From contig NZ_QQRR01000001.1 of the NCBI RefSeq assembly GCF_003439925.1, positions 496,001 to 560,000 on the forward strand: a DNA stretch of 64,000 bases. The letters are read 5' to 3'. The position numbers were made by a program, and so were the translations under genes. Under the pieces are notes generated by a model that worked only from the letters and a program-made list of their open reading frames with translations, searched no databases and was not told the origin of the DNA. This document shows positions 26,476-34,979 of the stretch, one piece after another. Each line of letters begins with the position of its first letter. Positions within the stretch are counted from its first letter, which is position 1. Origin of the DNA: Haloprofundus halophilus. Lineage in GTDB: Archaea > Halobacteriota > Halobacteria > Halobacteriales > Haloferacaceae.

Positions 26476-27588
26476 ATGACAGATAGATACGCCGACCGCC
26501 GGTCGGCGCTGTTCGAGGAACTCCCCGAGTCGGTCGAGACGGTGTACGTCGCCCCCAGCGAGACGCTTCGCTACCTCTCGGGGCTGTCGATGCACCAGAG
26601 CGAACGACCGACGCTGCTCGTGCTCTCGCGGGAGGCGGGACCGGCGGCCGTCCTCCCGGAACTGGAGACCGACCGCGCCGCCGACGCACTCGGCGACGAC
26701 GTGCCGTTCTACACGTACGGCGACGCGACGGACCCGACGCGGGCGGCGAGCGAGGCGTTCGACCGGCTCGCCGCCGACAGGGCGTTGTCGGGCGAAGCCG
26801 CCGTCGAGTTTCGGTCGACCCGGGTGCTGGAGTACACCCTCCTCACCGACTACCACGACCCCGAGTCGATACGCGACCTCGAACCCGCCGCGGCGGCGCT
26901 CCGGGCCAGAAAGGACGAGTCCGAACGCGACTCGATGCGGAAGGCGGCGCGCATCAGCGACCGAGTGCTGCAGGAGACGTTCGAGGACATCGAAGTCGGC
27001 ACGACCGAACGCGACGTGGAGCGAGCCATCGAAAAGCGCGTCATCGACAGCGACGCCGACGGCTACGCGGGCGGCATCGTCACCGCCGGCGAACGTACCG
27101 CCTTCCCGCACGCGAACACCGGCGACACGGAAATCGAGGAGGGCGACCTCGTGATGATAGACTTCTACATCCGGGTCGACGGCTACTTCTCGGATATCAC
27201 CCGCACCGTCGCCGTCGGCGACCCCGGCGAGGAGTGCCGCGACATCTACGAAGTCGTCCGCGAGGCGGCTCGCGCCGGGCGCGAGGCCGTCGCCGAGGGC
27301 GTCGAGTATCAGGAACTCGACCGCGCCGCGCGGCAGGTCGTCGACGACGCCGGCTACGGCGACTACTTCCCCCACCGACTCGGCCACGGCCTCGGGTTGG
27401 AGGGTCACGAGCCGCCGTACCTGGTCGAAGGTAACGACGCGACGCTCACCGTCGGCAACGCGTTCACCGTCGAACCGGGCGTCTACGTCGACGGCGTCGG
27501 CGGCGTCAGAATCGAAGACGACGTGTTGTTGACCGAAGACGGAGCGGAAGTGCTGACCGAGACGCCGCGAGACCTGCGAGTTCTGTAG
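26476..27588 (+). CDS. M24-family Xaa-Pro peptidase (second copy)
   Basis: A 370-residue protein with the creatinase-like N-terminal domain (to about 150) and the pita-bread catalytic domain. Metal ligands are visible: Asp in [11 protein letters not shown], Asp in YFSDITRTV, His in [12 protein letters not shown], Glu in TVEPGVY and Glu in GGVRIED. It resembles prolidase/aminopeptidase P and should act on Xaa-Pro peptides. A TATA-like CTTAGTAA lies about 21-28 nt upstream. It is clearly diverged from the copy at 9162-10340, so the two likely have different substrates. Confidence 0.86.
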   Translation: MTDRYADRRSALFEELPESVETVYVAPSETLRYLSGLSMHQSERPTLLVLSREAGPAAVLPELETDRAADALGDDVPFYTYGDATDPTRAASEAFDRLAADRALSGEAAVEFRSTRVLEYTLLTDYHDPESIRDLEPAAAALRARKDESERDSMRKAARISDRVLQETFEDIEVGTTERDVERAIEKRVIDSDADGYAGGIVTAGERTAFPHANTGDTEIEEGDLVMIDFYIRVDGYFSDITRTVAVGDPGEECRDIYEVVREAARAGREAVAEGVEYQELDRAARQVVDDAGYGDYFPHRLGHGLGLEGHEPPYLVEGNDATLTVGNAFTVEPGVYVDGVGGVRIEDDVLLTEDGAEVLTETPRDLRVL

Positions 27589-27690
27589 CGCCCGGCGGAG
27601 CGAGTCTGCGACTCGTCGGCCGGAGCGTCGGACCGCGGCGCCGGCGTTCCTTTTTCATCGTTTTGTCGCCAGCGAGTCCGACCGCCGGAC

Positions 27691-27700
27691 GTATTTTTAT
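27691..27700 (+). promoter_or_regulatory. TATA box of the UPF0173-like hydrolase gene
   Basis: GTATTTTTAT ends 29 nt before ATG 27729. An alternative in-frame ATG at 27699 overlaps this box, so it is unlikely to be the start. Confidence 0.5.
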
Positions 27701-27728
27701 GCGTAACTGCTCCGTAGAACGGCACGCT

Positions 27729-28463
27729 ATGGAACTCACCTGGCACGGACATTCGACGTGGTACGTCACCGTCGGCGACACCGACCTGCTCATCGACCCG
27801 TTCTTCGACAACCCGAAGACGTCGCTCGACCCGTCGGACGTCGACGACCCCGACTACGTGCTCCTCACTCACGGCCACGCCGACCACATCGGCCACGCCG
27901 GCGAGTTCTCCGACGCAACGCTCGTCGCGGTGCCGGAGCTCGTCTCCTACGCGAAAGAGGAGATGGGCTTCGAGGACGCCGTCGGCGGCATGGGGATGAA
28001 CATCGGCGGCACCGTCGAGTGCGGCGACGCCTACGTGACGATGCACCGCGCCGACCACACCAACGGCGTCAACACCGGCTACGAGTACGACGTCGGGATG
28101 CCGGGCGGGTTCGTCATCTCCGACACCAAGCCGACGCAGGTGTCCGACGACGAGTCGACCACCTTCTACCACGCGGGCGACACCGGCCTGATGACCGAGA
28201 TGCGCGAGGTCATCGGTCCGTACCTCGAACCCGACGCCGCGGCGCTACCCATCGGCGACCACTTCACGATGGGCCCGTGGCAGGCCGCCATCGCCGCCGA
28301 CTGGCTCGACGTCGACTACGCGTACCCGATGCACTACGACACGTTCCCGCCCATCGAACAGGACACCGACGACTTCCGGCGCGAAGTGGAGGCGACGGGG
28401 TCCGACGCCGAAGTCGTCGTCCCCGAAGCCGACGAGTCGTTCACCCTCGAAGAGGGGTACTGA
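27729..28463 (+). CDS. UPF0173-type metallo-beta-lactamase-fold hydrolase
   Basis: A 244-residue MBL-fold enzyme. The N-terminus [20 protein letters not shown] and the zinc motif [11 protein letters not shown] (HxHxDH) are those of the UPF0173 metal-dependent hydrolase group; further ligands are His in MHRADHTNG, Asp in HAGDTGL and the C-terminal PMHYDTFPP. The start at 27729 agrees with the TATA box 29 nt upstream. The substrate is not known for this group. Confidence 0.86.
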   Translation: MELTWHGHSTWYVTVGDTDLLIDPFFDNPKTSLDPSDVDDPDYVLLTHGHADHIGHAGEFSDATLVAVPELVSYAKEEMGFEDAVGGMGMNIGGTVECGDAYVTMHRADHTNGVNTGYEYDVGMPGGFVISDTKPTQVSDDESTTFYHAGDTGLMTEMREVIGPYLEPDAAALPIGDHFTMGPWQAAIAADWLDVDYAYPMHYDTFPPIEQDTDDFRREVEATGSDAEVVVPEADESFTLEEGY

Positions 28464-28561
28464 ACCGCCGGGAAGGTCGGCGTTCGCGACTGTCCGGATT
28501 TCGCGTCTTTCACCCCGCTAAAACGACCATTTTTGTGAACGGCAGTGGTTGAGAGAGATGT

Positions 28562-28957
28562 ATGGCGAAAGAGGTACACACCGTTTCCGAGGAAGGGTAC
28601 AGCGCGACCAGTCAGATACGGGAGTTCGAGGTGGATATCGACTCGAATGGCGAGGACGCCCCCGACACGCTCGAGAGCCTGCTCGCGGCGTACGCGTCCT
28701 GCTTCGTCCCGGCACTCCGCGTCGGCGGGCGCCAGCGGGGCGTCGACGACCTCGGGCGCATCGAGATCGACGTGACTGGGGAGTTGAACGACGACGACAA
28801 ACTCGAGTCGGTCGCCTTCGACGTCCGCGTCGAACCGGCGCTCGAAGACGACCAGGGCAAGGAGATCCTCGAGCGCGCCTTCGAGCTCTGTAAGGTCCAC
28901 GACGCGCTCAAGGAGAGCCTCCACGCGGAGACGACCATCGAGGGCGGGTCGGACTAA
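28562..28957 (+). CDS. OsmC family protein, tandem copy 1
   Basis: A 131-residue OsmC/Ohr-fold protein. Both redox cysteines are present: one in LLAAYASCFVPALR and one in AFELCKVHDALKESL. Such proteins reduce organic hydroperoxides through a thiol cycle. The gene is about 50% identical in layout to the next OsmC gene, with the same length and shared SQIREFEVDID/SEVGDFELSID and VGGxQRGxDDLGxxxID segments, so it arose by tandem duplication. A T-rich promoter element is about 30 nt upstream. Confidence 0.84.
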   Translation: MAKEVHTVSEEGYSATSQIREFEVDIDSNGEDAPDTLESLLAAYASCFVPALRVGGRQRGVDDLGRIEIDVTGELNDDDKLESVAFDVRVEPALEDDQGKEILERAFELCKVHDALKESLHAETTIEGGSD

Positions 28958-29169
28958 CGCGCGACGGCCGGGTCCGGGTCGTCGCGTCGTCACGTCACGT
29001 CGCCCCCGCCCGGTATCGGTCCGACCGGTGCCGGTCCGTCGGCGATATTTCCCGGCGAGAACCGCCGAACCGTTACCGAGAACGAGCGAGTATTTTCCGG
29101 CGGAGCGGGGTATCAGTTGGTCGCCGATGAAGCAATCTTTAGGACGTTCCAGTTCCACGTTCGGTACGT

Positions 29170-29565
29170 ATGACGGACATCCAGACGACGACAGTCAGCG
29201 AAGAGGGCTACGCGAGCACCAGCGAAGTCGGTGACTTCGAACTCTCCATCGACGCCACCAACGAGCAGGGGCCGGACCCGAACTCGGTTCTCGTCGCGGA
29301 CTACGCGTCGTGTTTCCTCCCCGCGTTCCGCGTCGGCGGCTCCCAGCGCGGCTTCGACGACCTCGGCAAACTCCAGATCGACGCCGAGGCCGACCTCGAC
29401 GGCGACGACGACCTCACGGCGATTCGCTTCGACATCTACGTCGAGGCCGACCTCGGCGACGAGGTCGACGAAGTCGTCTCGCGCGCAGAGGACATCTGCC
29501 ACGTCCACGCGGCGCTCCGCGAGGAACTTCACGCCGACGTCGCGGTCAACGACGGCGCGTTCTGA
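29170..29565 (+). CDS. OsmC family protein, tandem copy 2
   Basis: A 131-residue paralogue of the preceding gene, with both cysteines conserved (VADYASCFLPAFR and AEDICHVHAALREEL). It is not in a tight operon with copy 1: 212 nt separate them and a TATA-like TCTTTAGGA lies 26-34 nt before the ATG, so it is likely transcribed independently. Peroxide detoxification is inferred from the family. Confidence 0.84.
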   Translation: MTDIQTTTVSEEGYASTSEVGDFELSIDATNEQGPDPNSVLVADYASCFLPAFRVGGSQRGFDDLGKLQIDAEADLDGDDDLTAIRFDIYVEADLGDEVDEVVSRAEDICHVHAALREELHADVAVNDGAF

Positions 29566-29615
29566 GCGCGCGCTCGTAAACGCCGATTTTTCCGGAACTG
29601 GAGGGCGGAGAGTCG

Positions 29616-29747
29616 CTACTGTCGACGGTAGCTTCGATAGCTCATCGCCTGTCCGTCGACGATGACCGTCTCGCGCTCTTCGGGGTCGTACACGGGGCTC
29701 TGAGTCCGCTCGTCGCGGAAGCGGTAGGGACTGTCGTCGCCTTCCAT
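29616..29747 (-). CDS. Small basic/acidic protein of 43 residues
   Basis: The frame MEGDDSPYRFRDERTQSPVY to SYRSYRRQ is 43 residues, tyrosine- and arginine-rich, with no cysteines. An ATG at 29747 is preceded on the minus strand by a T-rich TATA-like element around 29771-29778. Small proteins of this style are common in haloarchaea. No function can be assigned. Confidence 0.5.
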   Translation of the reverse strand: MEGDDSPYRFRDERTQSPVYDPEERETVIVDGQAMSYRSYRRQ

Positions 29748-29819
29748 ACCCCCCGTTCGTCGTTCCCGTACAAAATTGTGAGGGGTGTTCTCACGAACCA
29801 CGAATGTTCGGCGGTCGAC

Positions 29820-30416
29820 TCAGTCGTCGGCCGCGACGGACGCGGACTCGTGGTCGACTGTCGTCCCGAGCACGTCGAGGAACTGCGAGAGCCACTCGGG
29901 GTGGTCCGACCAGTCGTGTCCGGTGACGAGGTTGCCGTCGGTGGTCACCTCGTCGACCCACGCGCACCCGGCGGCCTCGCACTCGGCGCGAACGGCGGGG
30001 TAGGAGGTCATCTCGTAGCCGTCGAGGACGCCCGCCGCGGCCAAGATTTGGGGGCCGTGACAGAGCGACGCGACGGGCTTTCCCTCCTCGAAGAAGTGGC
30101 GGACGTAGTCGAGGACCGCGTCGTACGTTCGGAGGTACTCCGGCGCGCGCCCGCCGGGGACGACGAGGCCGTCGTACTCCGCGGGGTCGACGTCGTCGAA
30201 CGTCGCGTTGAGCGTGAAGTCGTGGCCGCGCTCCTCCAGATACGTCTGGTCGCCGCGGAAGTCGTGGACGGCGGTCTTGATCCGGTCGCCGGCCTCCTTC
30301 TCGGGGCAGACGGCGTCCACCTCGTGACCGATCATCTGCAGGGCCTGGAACGGCACCATTATCTCGAGGTCCTCGCCGAAGTCGCCGACTATCATGAGCA
30401 GTTTCTTGCCTGACAT
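29820..30416 (-). CDS. DJ-1/PfpI family protein
   Basis: A 198-residue protein of the class I glutamine amidotransferase-like fold. The nucleophile elbow is VASLCHGPQIL (C119), the oxyanion glycine region is GLVVPGGRAPEYL, and E15 in GDFGEDLEIM fits the conserved acidic residue of PfpI. Members act as proteases, chaperones or glyoxalases/deglycases; which applies here cannot be told. The ATG at 30416 gives a standard N-terminus (MSGKKLLMIVGDFGED). Confidence 0.86.
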   Translation of the reverse strand: MSGKKLLMIVGDFGEDLEIMVPFQALQMIGHEVDAVCPEKEAGDRIKTAVHDFRGDQTYLEERGHDFTLNATFDDVDPAEYDGLVVPGGRAPEYLRTYDAVLDYVRHFFEEGKPVASLCHGPQILAAAGVLDGYEMTSYPAVRAECEAAGCAWVDEVTTDGNLVTGHDWSDHPEWLSQFLDVLGTTVDHESASVAADD

Positions 30417-30490
30417 GGCGTGTGAGAGTGATTCACGCAGGGAGATAACGTTTCGTCGGGGCGAACCGGTCGCGGTTCCGATAAGTCCGG

Positions 30491-31279
30491 CTACCGGTCG
30501 CCGACGACCCGCTCGATGTCGGCGAAGGAGTCGAGGACGTAGTCGGGTTCGACCGCCGACTCGGCCAGCGCGCGGTCGTCGGCGATTCCGGTCTTCACGA
30601 GCACCGTCGTCATCCCCGCCGACGCGCCCAGCGCGATGTCGGTGTCGAGTCTGTCGCCGACGACGAGACACCGTTCGGCGTCGTGACCGAGGCGGTCGAG
30701 GGCCAACCGGCGGGCGTGCGCGGAGGGTTTACCGAGCGTCGCGTCGGGCGAGCGACCGACGACGCCCGCGACGGCGTGGGTCATCGCGCCCGACCCCGGC
30801 AGGTCGCGGTCGACCGCCGGGATGGTCATGTCGGGGTCGGTGCTCAAGAACGGAACCGACTCGTCTTCGAGCGCGACCATCGCCGCCACGAGGTCGTCGT
30901 AGTGGAACCCGCGGTCGATAGAGACGACGACGGCGTCGGCGGCCGTCGGGTCGGCCGTGACGGTCAACCCCGCGTCCTCGAACTGGTCGGTGAGGCCGGT
31001 CTCGCCCACGACGAACAGCGAGTCGTTCGCGTGCTCGGCTTCGAGGTACGCCGTCGTCGCCGTCCCCGAGGTGAGCACTTCGTCGGGGCCGACGTCGACG
31101 CCGGCGCGGGCGAAGCGCTCGGCGTACGCCGGGGGCGCTTTCGTCGGGTTGTTCGAGAAGAAGACGCGGTCGACGCCCGCCCGACGCAGGGCGTCGAGTC
31201 CGCTCGTCGCTCCCGGTATCCGCTCGTTACCCCTGAGAACCGTCCCGTCGACGTCGAGTACTGCCCCGCGAAACTCCAT
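30491..31279 (-). CDS. HAD-IIA family hydrolase (NagD/phosphoglycolate phosphatase-like)
   Basis: A 262-residue HAD phosphatase. Motif I is VLDVDGTVL (D9, D11), motif II FFSNNPTKAP, motif III lysine in TLGKPSAHA and motif IV VVGDRLDTDIALG. The cap between motifs II and III is of the HAD-IIA type found in NagD and eukaryotic p-nitrophenyl phosphatases. It should hydrolyse a small phosphorylated metabolite. The ATG at 31279 begins right before the first strand. It is divergent from the arfA operon. Confidence 0.88.
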   Translation of the reverse strand: MEFRGAVLDVDGTVLRGNERIPGATSGLDALRRAGVDRVFFSNNPTKAPPAYAERFARAGVDVGPDEVLTSGTATTAYLEAEHANDSLFVVGETGLTDQFEDAGLTVTADPTAADAVVVSIDRGFHYDDLVAAMVALEDESVPFLSTDPDMTIPAVDRDLPGSGAMTHAVAGVVGRSPDATLGKPSAHARRLALDRLGHDAERCLVVGDRLDTDIALGASAGMTTVLVKTGIADDRALAESAVEPDYVLDSFADIERVVGDR

Positions 31280-31446
31280 CGTCCCTCGTACGCCGTCCGC
31301 GATGTTGAACCCGGCGGTGGCCGAACGGTCGCACCGCCGCCGACGAACAGCGTTCGGTCGCATCCGTCCCCGTGCGGGGCGTTTTCACGGCGAGAGTCGG
31401 AGTCGAACCAAAGAACAATGTACTCCCAACCCCTCTATCGGACACC

Positions 31447-32226
31447 GTGACGAACACGCAGTTGACGCTCATCCAGATAGACAACTACGGACCCTGGACG
31501 GTCACCCCCGAACCGAGACGGGAGATGGACCTCCAGACGCTGCAGTCTCGCCTCTTTGCGGACCTCGCGCAGTTCGTCGGCAGCCGCGACGGCTACGCCT
31601 TCTTCACGCGCTTCGACAACATGGTCGCGGTGACCAACGGCCTCGATCGCGCCGACCACGAGCTCATGCAGGAGTCGATTCGGAACCGCTATCCAGTCAC
31701 CCTGAGCCTCGGCGTCGGCGTCGACGAGGTGCCCGTCGAGGCCCTCGAACGGGCGACCGAGGAGATTCAGCTCGCCGGCAGCGCCCAGGACGGCGACCGC
31801 CGCGAGGTGCTCGGCGGCGAGTTCCGCGCCTCCTCGGGCACCGACGACCTCAACATCGCCCACTTCGACGTCAACGACGCCACCGGCAAGTACACCGACC
31901 GCCTCAACGAGTTCGACTCGTTCATCCACATCGAGCAGGGCTACGCCAGCCTGATGCGCCACATGCGCGAGGCGCACGGCGCGCTCTCCTTCTTCGTCGG
32001 CGGCGACAACATCATCTCCGTCTGCCCCTCGCTGTCGGAGAGCGAGTACCGAAGCGCCATCGAACACGTCGAGTCGGAGGTCGGCGTCGAACTGAAGGTC
32101 GGCGTCGGCGCGGGCGAGAGCGCCCACGTCGCCGGCTTCGCGGCCAAGCACGCGCTCGAAGACTGTCGGCACCGCGGCACCGACGTCGAGTTCGCGGCCG
32201 CACCGGCGCACGTCGGCGACGACTGA
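31447..32226 (+). CDS. arfA: GTP cyclohydrolase III (archaeal)
   Basis: A 259-residue enzyme. It shows the repeated ferredoxin-like halves of GTP cyclohydrolase III: TLIQIDNYGPWTVTPEPRRE at the N-terminus and HFDVNDATGKYTD in the second half, each followed by YAFFTRFDNMVAVTNG or SFFVGGDNIISVC (GGDN motif). The enzyme opens GTP to the formylaminopyrimidine nucleotide that starts archaeal riboflavin and F420 synthesis. The start is GTG 31447. It heads a very compact operon: the next gene starts 2 nt after its stop. Confidence 0.9.
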   Translation: MTNTQLTLIQIDNYGPWTVTPEPRREMDLQTLQSRLFADLAQFVGSRDGYAFFTRFDNMVAVTNGLDRADHELMQESIRNRYPVTLSLGVGVDEVPVEALERATEEIQLAGSAQDGDRREVLGGEFRASSGTDDLNIAHFDVNDATGKYTDRLNEFDSFIHIEQGYASLMRHMREAHGALSFFVGGDNIISVCPSLSESEYRSAIEHVESEVGVELKVGVGAGESAHVAGFAAKHALEDCRHRGTDVEFAAAPAHVGDD

Positions 32227-32228
32227 CC

Positions 32229-33272
32229 ATGCCCGCACGCTCCGTGACGTTCACCGCGCCGCGCGAAGTCCGCGTCACGGAGTCCGAGATTCCGACGCCC
32301 GACCCCGACGAGATGCTCGTCGAGACGACGTACTCGGCTATCAGCCCGGGGACGGAACTGCTCATCTACCGCGGAGACGCCCCCAGAGAGCTGAGAGCCG
32401 ACGAGACCATCGGCGCGCTCGACGGCTCGCTCGACTACCCGCTCCGGTACGGGTACGCGGCCGTCGGTACCGTCGCCGCCGTCGGCGCCGACGTCGACGA
32501 GGCGTGGACGGGCCGGCGCGTGTTCGCGTTTCGTCCCCACGAGAGCCACTTCTGCGCCTCGCCGAGCGAACTCCACGCGGTGCCCGACGACTGCTCGATG
32601 GCGACGGCGTCGCTGCTGCCGAACGTCGAGAGCGCGGTCAACTTCGCGATGGACGGCCGACCGATGGTCGGCGAGCGCGTCGTCGTCTTCGGGCAGGGGC
32701 TGGTCGGTCTGCTGACGACGGCCGTGCTCTCGTCGTTTCCGCTCGACGAACTCGTCACCGTCGACGAGATCGGCGAACGACGGCAGCTATCCAGAGAGTT
32801 CGGCGCCGACGAGAGCATCGCCCCCGAGGAGGTCGGCGAGCGATTCGACCCGTCGGGGCCACTGGACGGCGGTGCGAGCGGACGCGTCGGCGACGGCGCG
32901 GACCTGACGTTCGAGCTGTCGGGGAACCCCGCCGCGCTCGACGCCGCCGTCGGCGCGACGGGGTACGACGGCCGCGTCGTCGTCGGGTCGTGGTACGGGA
33001 CGAAACCGGCGACGCTCGACCTGGGCGGGCGGTTTCACCGCAGTCGCATCCGACTCGAAAACAGCCAGGTGAGCACGCTCGACCCGCCGCTTCGCGGCCG
33101 ATGGGACAACGACCGACGCCTCGACGTCGCGTGGGACTACCTCGCGGAACTCGACGTCGAACGCCTGCTCACACACCGTGTTCCCGTCGGCGACGCCGAA
33201 CGCGCCTACGAGTTGCTCGATTCGAACGCCGAAGCCGCCGTGGGTATCCTCTTTACGTACCGCGACCCGTAA
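32229..33272 (+). CDS. MDR-superfamily dehydrogenase without canonical zinc ligands
   Basis: A 347-residue medium-chain dehydrogenase. It has a GroES-like N-terminal domain (YSAISPGTELLIYRGDAP) and a Rossmann domain with VVFGQGLVGLL (GxGxxG). The structural four-cysteine zinc site is absent and the catalytic Cys/His-Glu pair of alcohol dehydrogenases is replaced. Only one cysteine appears, in ESHFCASPSEL. This resembles BchC-like or threonine-dehydrogenase-like MDR proteins. It sits between arfA and a pterin-synthase-like gene, suggesting a redox step on a nucleotide- or pterin-derived side chain. An upstream open frame of over 400 codons is a GC artefact; ATG 32229 is the start. Confidence 0.78.
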   Translation: MPARSVTFTAPREVRVTESEIPTPDPDEMLVETTYSAISPGTELLIYRGDAPRELRADETIGALDGSLDYPLRYGYAAVGTVAAVGADVDEAWTGRRVFAFRPHESHFCASPSELHAVPDDCSMATASLLPNVESAVNFAMDGRPMVGERVVVFGQGLVGLLTTAVLSSFPLDELVTVDEIGERRQLSREFGADESIAPEEVGERFDPSGPLDGGASGRVGDGADLTFELSGNPAALDAAVGATGYDGRVVVGSWYGTKPATLDLGGRFHRSRIRLENSQVSTLDPPLRGRWDNDRRLDVAWDYLAELDVERLLTHRVPVGDAERAYELLDSNAEAAVGILFTYRDP

Positions 33273-33279
33273 CGAGAGT

Positions 33280-33657
33280 ATGTACTCGGTAACCGTCCGC
33301 CGGTCGTTCATCGCCCAGCACTTCCTGACGGTCCCCGACCCCGGCCCGGAGGGCGAGTTGCACTCGCACCGCTTCGACGTCGAACTCCGGTTCGAGGGTC
33401 CGACGCTGAGCGAGTACGGCTACCTCGTCGACATCGACGACGTGAAGGCGGCGCTGTCGCCGGTCGTCGAGCGGTACCGCGACGCGACGCTGAACGATCT
33501 CCCGGAGTTCGAGGAGGAGAATCCGAGCGTCGAGCGACTCGCGCGGATTCTCTGCGAGGCGGTCGTCGACGAGGCGACGCTCGACGGCCCCGAACGGGTC
33601 CGCGTGACGGCGTGGGAGGACGAGGAGGCAGCGGCGGCGTACGAGACGGCGCTCTGA
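33280..33657 (+). CDS. PTPS/QueD-like protein lacking catalytic Cys, Asp-His
   Basis: A 125-residue tunnelling-fold protein of the 6-pyruvoyl-tetrahydropterin synthase/QueD family. The three zinc histidines are kept: H14 (AQHFL), H28 and H30 (LHSHRF). Aligned by eye with E. coli QueD, the catalytic Cys is Glu24, and the catalytic Asp-His pair is Arg67-Asp68 (ERYRDATLND against ERLDHHYLND). The C-terminal VxVxE glutamate is out of register (VRVTAWE). The flanking LNDLPEF and NPSVERLAR are typical. So it is probably not a standard PTPS or QueD. It is 7 nt after the dehydrogenase and directly abuts the glycosyltransferase. Confidence 0.8.
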   Translation: MYSVTVRRSFIAQHFLTVPDPGPEGELHSHRFDVELRFEGPTLSEYGYLVDIDDVKAALSPVVERYRDATLNDLPEFEEENPSVERLARILCEAVVDEATLDGPERVRVTAWEDEEAAAAYETAL

Positions 33658-34752
33658 ATGCGCGTCGGCCTCCTCGTCTACGGCGACCTCGACGAACGCT
33701 CCGGGGGCTTTCTCTACGACCGCCGGCTCGTCGACCACCTGCGCGAACGCGGCGACGACGTCGTCGTGTTCTCGCTACCCGAGCGCGGATATCTCCCCTC
33801 TCTGGCGGACAACGTCGACACCTCGCTGTCGCGCCGAATCCGCGCTGCCGACCTCGACGTCCTGCTACAGGACGAGCTCTGCCACCCGTCGCTGGCGTGG
33901 TTCAACCGTCGACTCGGCGTCGACGCACCGGTCGTCGCCGTCGTCCACCACCTCCGCGTCGACGAGACGCGCCCGACGTGGCGAAACGCGCTCGTTCGGC
34001 GTCTCGAACGGGCGTATCTCCGGTCGGTCGACGCGTTCGTCTGCAACAGCGAGACGACGCGCCGGGCCGTCTCGACGCTCGTCGGCGACGGCTCGGCCGG
34101 GACTACCGAACCGTCGGTCGTCGCCTACCCGGCGGGCGACCGCTTCGGGACGACGGTCACCGGCGCTCGCGTCCGAGAGCGCGCACGCGACGGCCCGCTT
34201 CGCGTCGTCTGCGTCGGCAACGTCACGAGACGCAAGAACGTGGAGACGCTCCTGGCGGGGTTGGCGCGAGTCCGCCAACGCTGGGAACTCGTCGTCGCCG
34301 GGAGTCTCACCGGAGACCCCGAGTACGTCGAAGAACTCCGCGCCGCCGTCGACCGGGCGGGGCTGGCCGACCGCGTCCGTTTCACCGGCCGACTCGCGGA
34401 CGCGGAACTGGCGGCGCTGTACGAGCGAAGCCACCTGTTCGCGATGCCCTCGACGTACGAGGGGTTCGGCATCGCCTACGTCGAAGCGATGGGGTTCGGA
34501 CTCCCGGTCGTCGCGTCCGCCTCCGGCGGCGCGAGCGAACTCGTCGCCGACAGAACGAACGGCTATCTGGTCGACCCCACCGACCCGACGGAGGTGACGG
34601 ACGCCGTCGCCCCGCTGTGTCGGAACCGCGAACGCCTCGCGCGGATGGGGTTGGCGGCGTTGGCGACGTACGGAGCGCACCCGACGTGGGCAGAGACGGG
34701 CGCGCGCATCGCGGCGTTTCTCGACTCGCTCGTCGGTTCGGATTCGGTCTGA
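33658..34752 (+). CDS. GT4-family glycosyltransferase
   Basis: A 364-residue GT-B retaining glycosyltransferase. Visible are the N-terminal glycine loop DERSGGFLYDRRLVDHL, the DVLLQDELCHPSLAW region, VGNVTRRKNVETLLAGLARV in the C-terminal domain and the family signature EGFGIAYVEAMGFGLPVVAS with the E-x7-E pair. It uses a nucleotide sugar, with unknown acceptor. Its ATG follows the PTPS-like stop without a gap, so it is the last gene of the arfA operon. That makes a small-molecule acceptor linked to the pterin/pyrimidine genes plausible, though lipid or protein acceptors remain possible. Confidence 0.85.
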   Translation: MRVGLLVYGDLDERSGGFLYDRRLVDHLRERGDDVVVFSLPERGYLPSLADNVDTSLSRRIRAADLDVLLQDELCHPSLAWFNRRLGVDAPVVAVVHHLRVDETRPTWRNALVRRLERAYLRSVDAFVCNSETTRRAVSTLVGDGSAGTTEPSVVAYPAGDRFGTTVTGARVRERARDGPLRVVCVGNVTRRKNVETLLAGLARVRQRWELVVAGSLTGDPEYVEELRAAVDRAGLADRVRFTGRLADAELAALYERSHLFAMPSTYEGFGIAYVEAMGFGLPVVASASGGASELVADRTNGYLVDPTDPTEVTDAVAPLCRNRERLARMGLAALATYGAHPTWAETGARIAAFLDSLVGSDSV

Positions 34753-34860
34753 GCGGCCGGTTCGACTCGGCGCCGGCCGGGTCGTGCCGAACGGCTGCGT
34801 CGGTGAGACGACGGTAGGACGGTCGTCGGGAGACCGCGGTCGATGTCGAAGAGCGAAGGA

Positions 34861-34975
34861 CGAGCGGCGGCGGAGAACGGCGGCGGAGAGCAGTAGTCAG
34901 GCGAGCGGCGGCGGCGAAGAACGACGGCGGAGAGCAGTAGTCCGCGAGCGGTGGCGGCGGAGAGCGGCGGTCGGG
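34861..34975. repeat. Purine-rich minisatellite-like direct repeats
   Basis: Three imperfect units begin CGAGCGGYGG at 34861, 34902 and 34945, about 41-43 nt apart. The first two also share GGAGAGCAGTAGTC (34885-34898 and 34929-34942). The stretch is G/A-rich on the plus strand, runs almost to the small zinc-finger gene and contains no supported gene. Confidence 0.55.
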
Positions 34976-34979
34976 CGTG

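Noticed and set aside
30957-32228. Long in-frame extension upstream of the MDR dehydrogenase
   Set aside because: It runs across the HAD and arfA genes in another frame with arginine-rich nonsense; ATG 32229 is the natural start.
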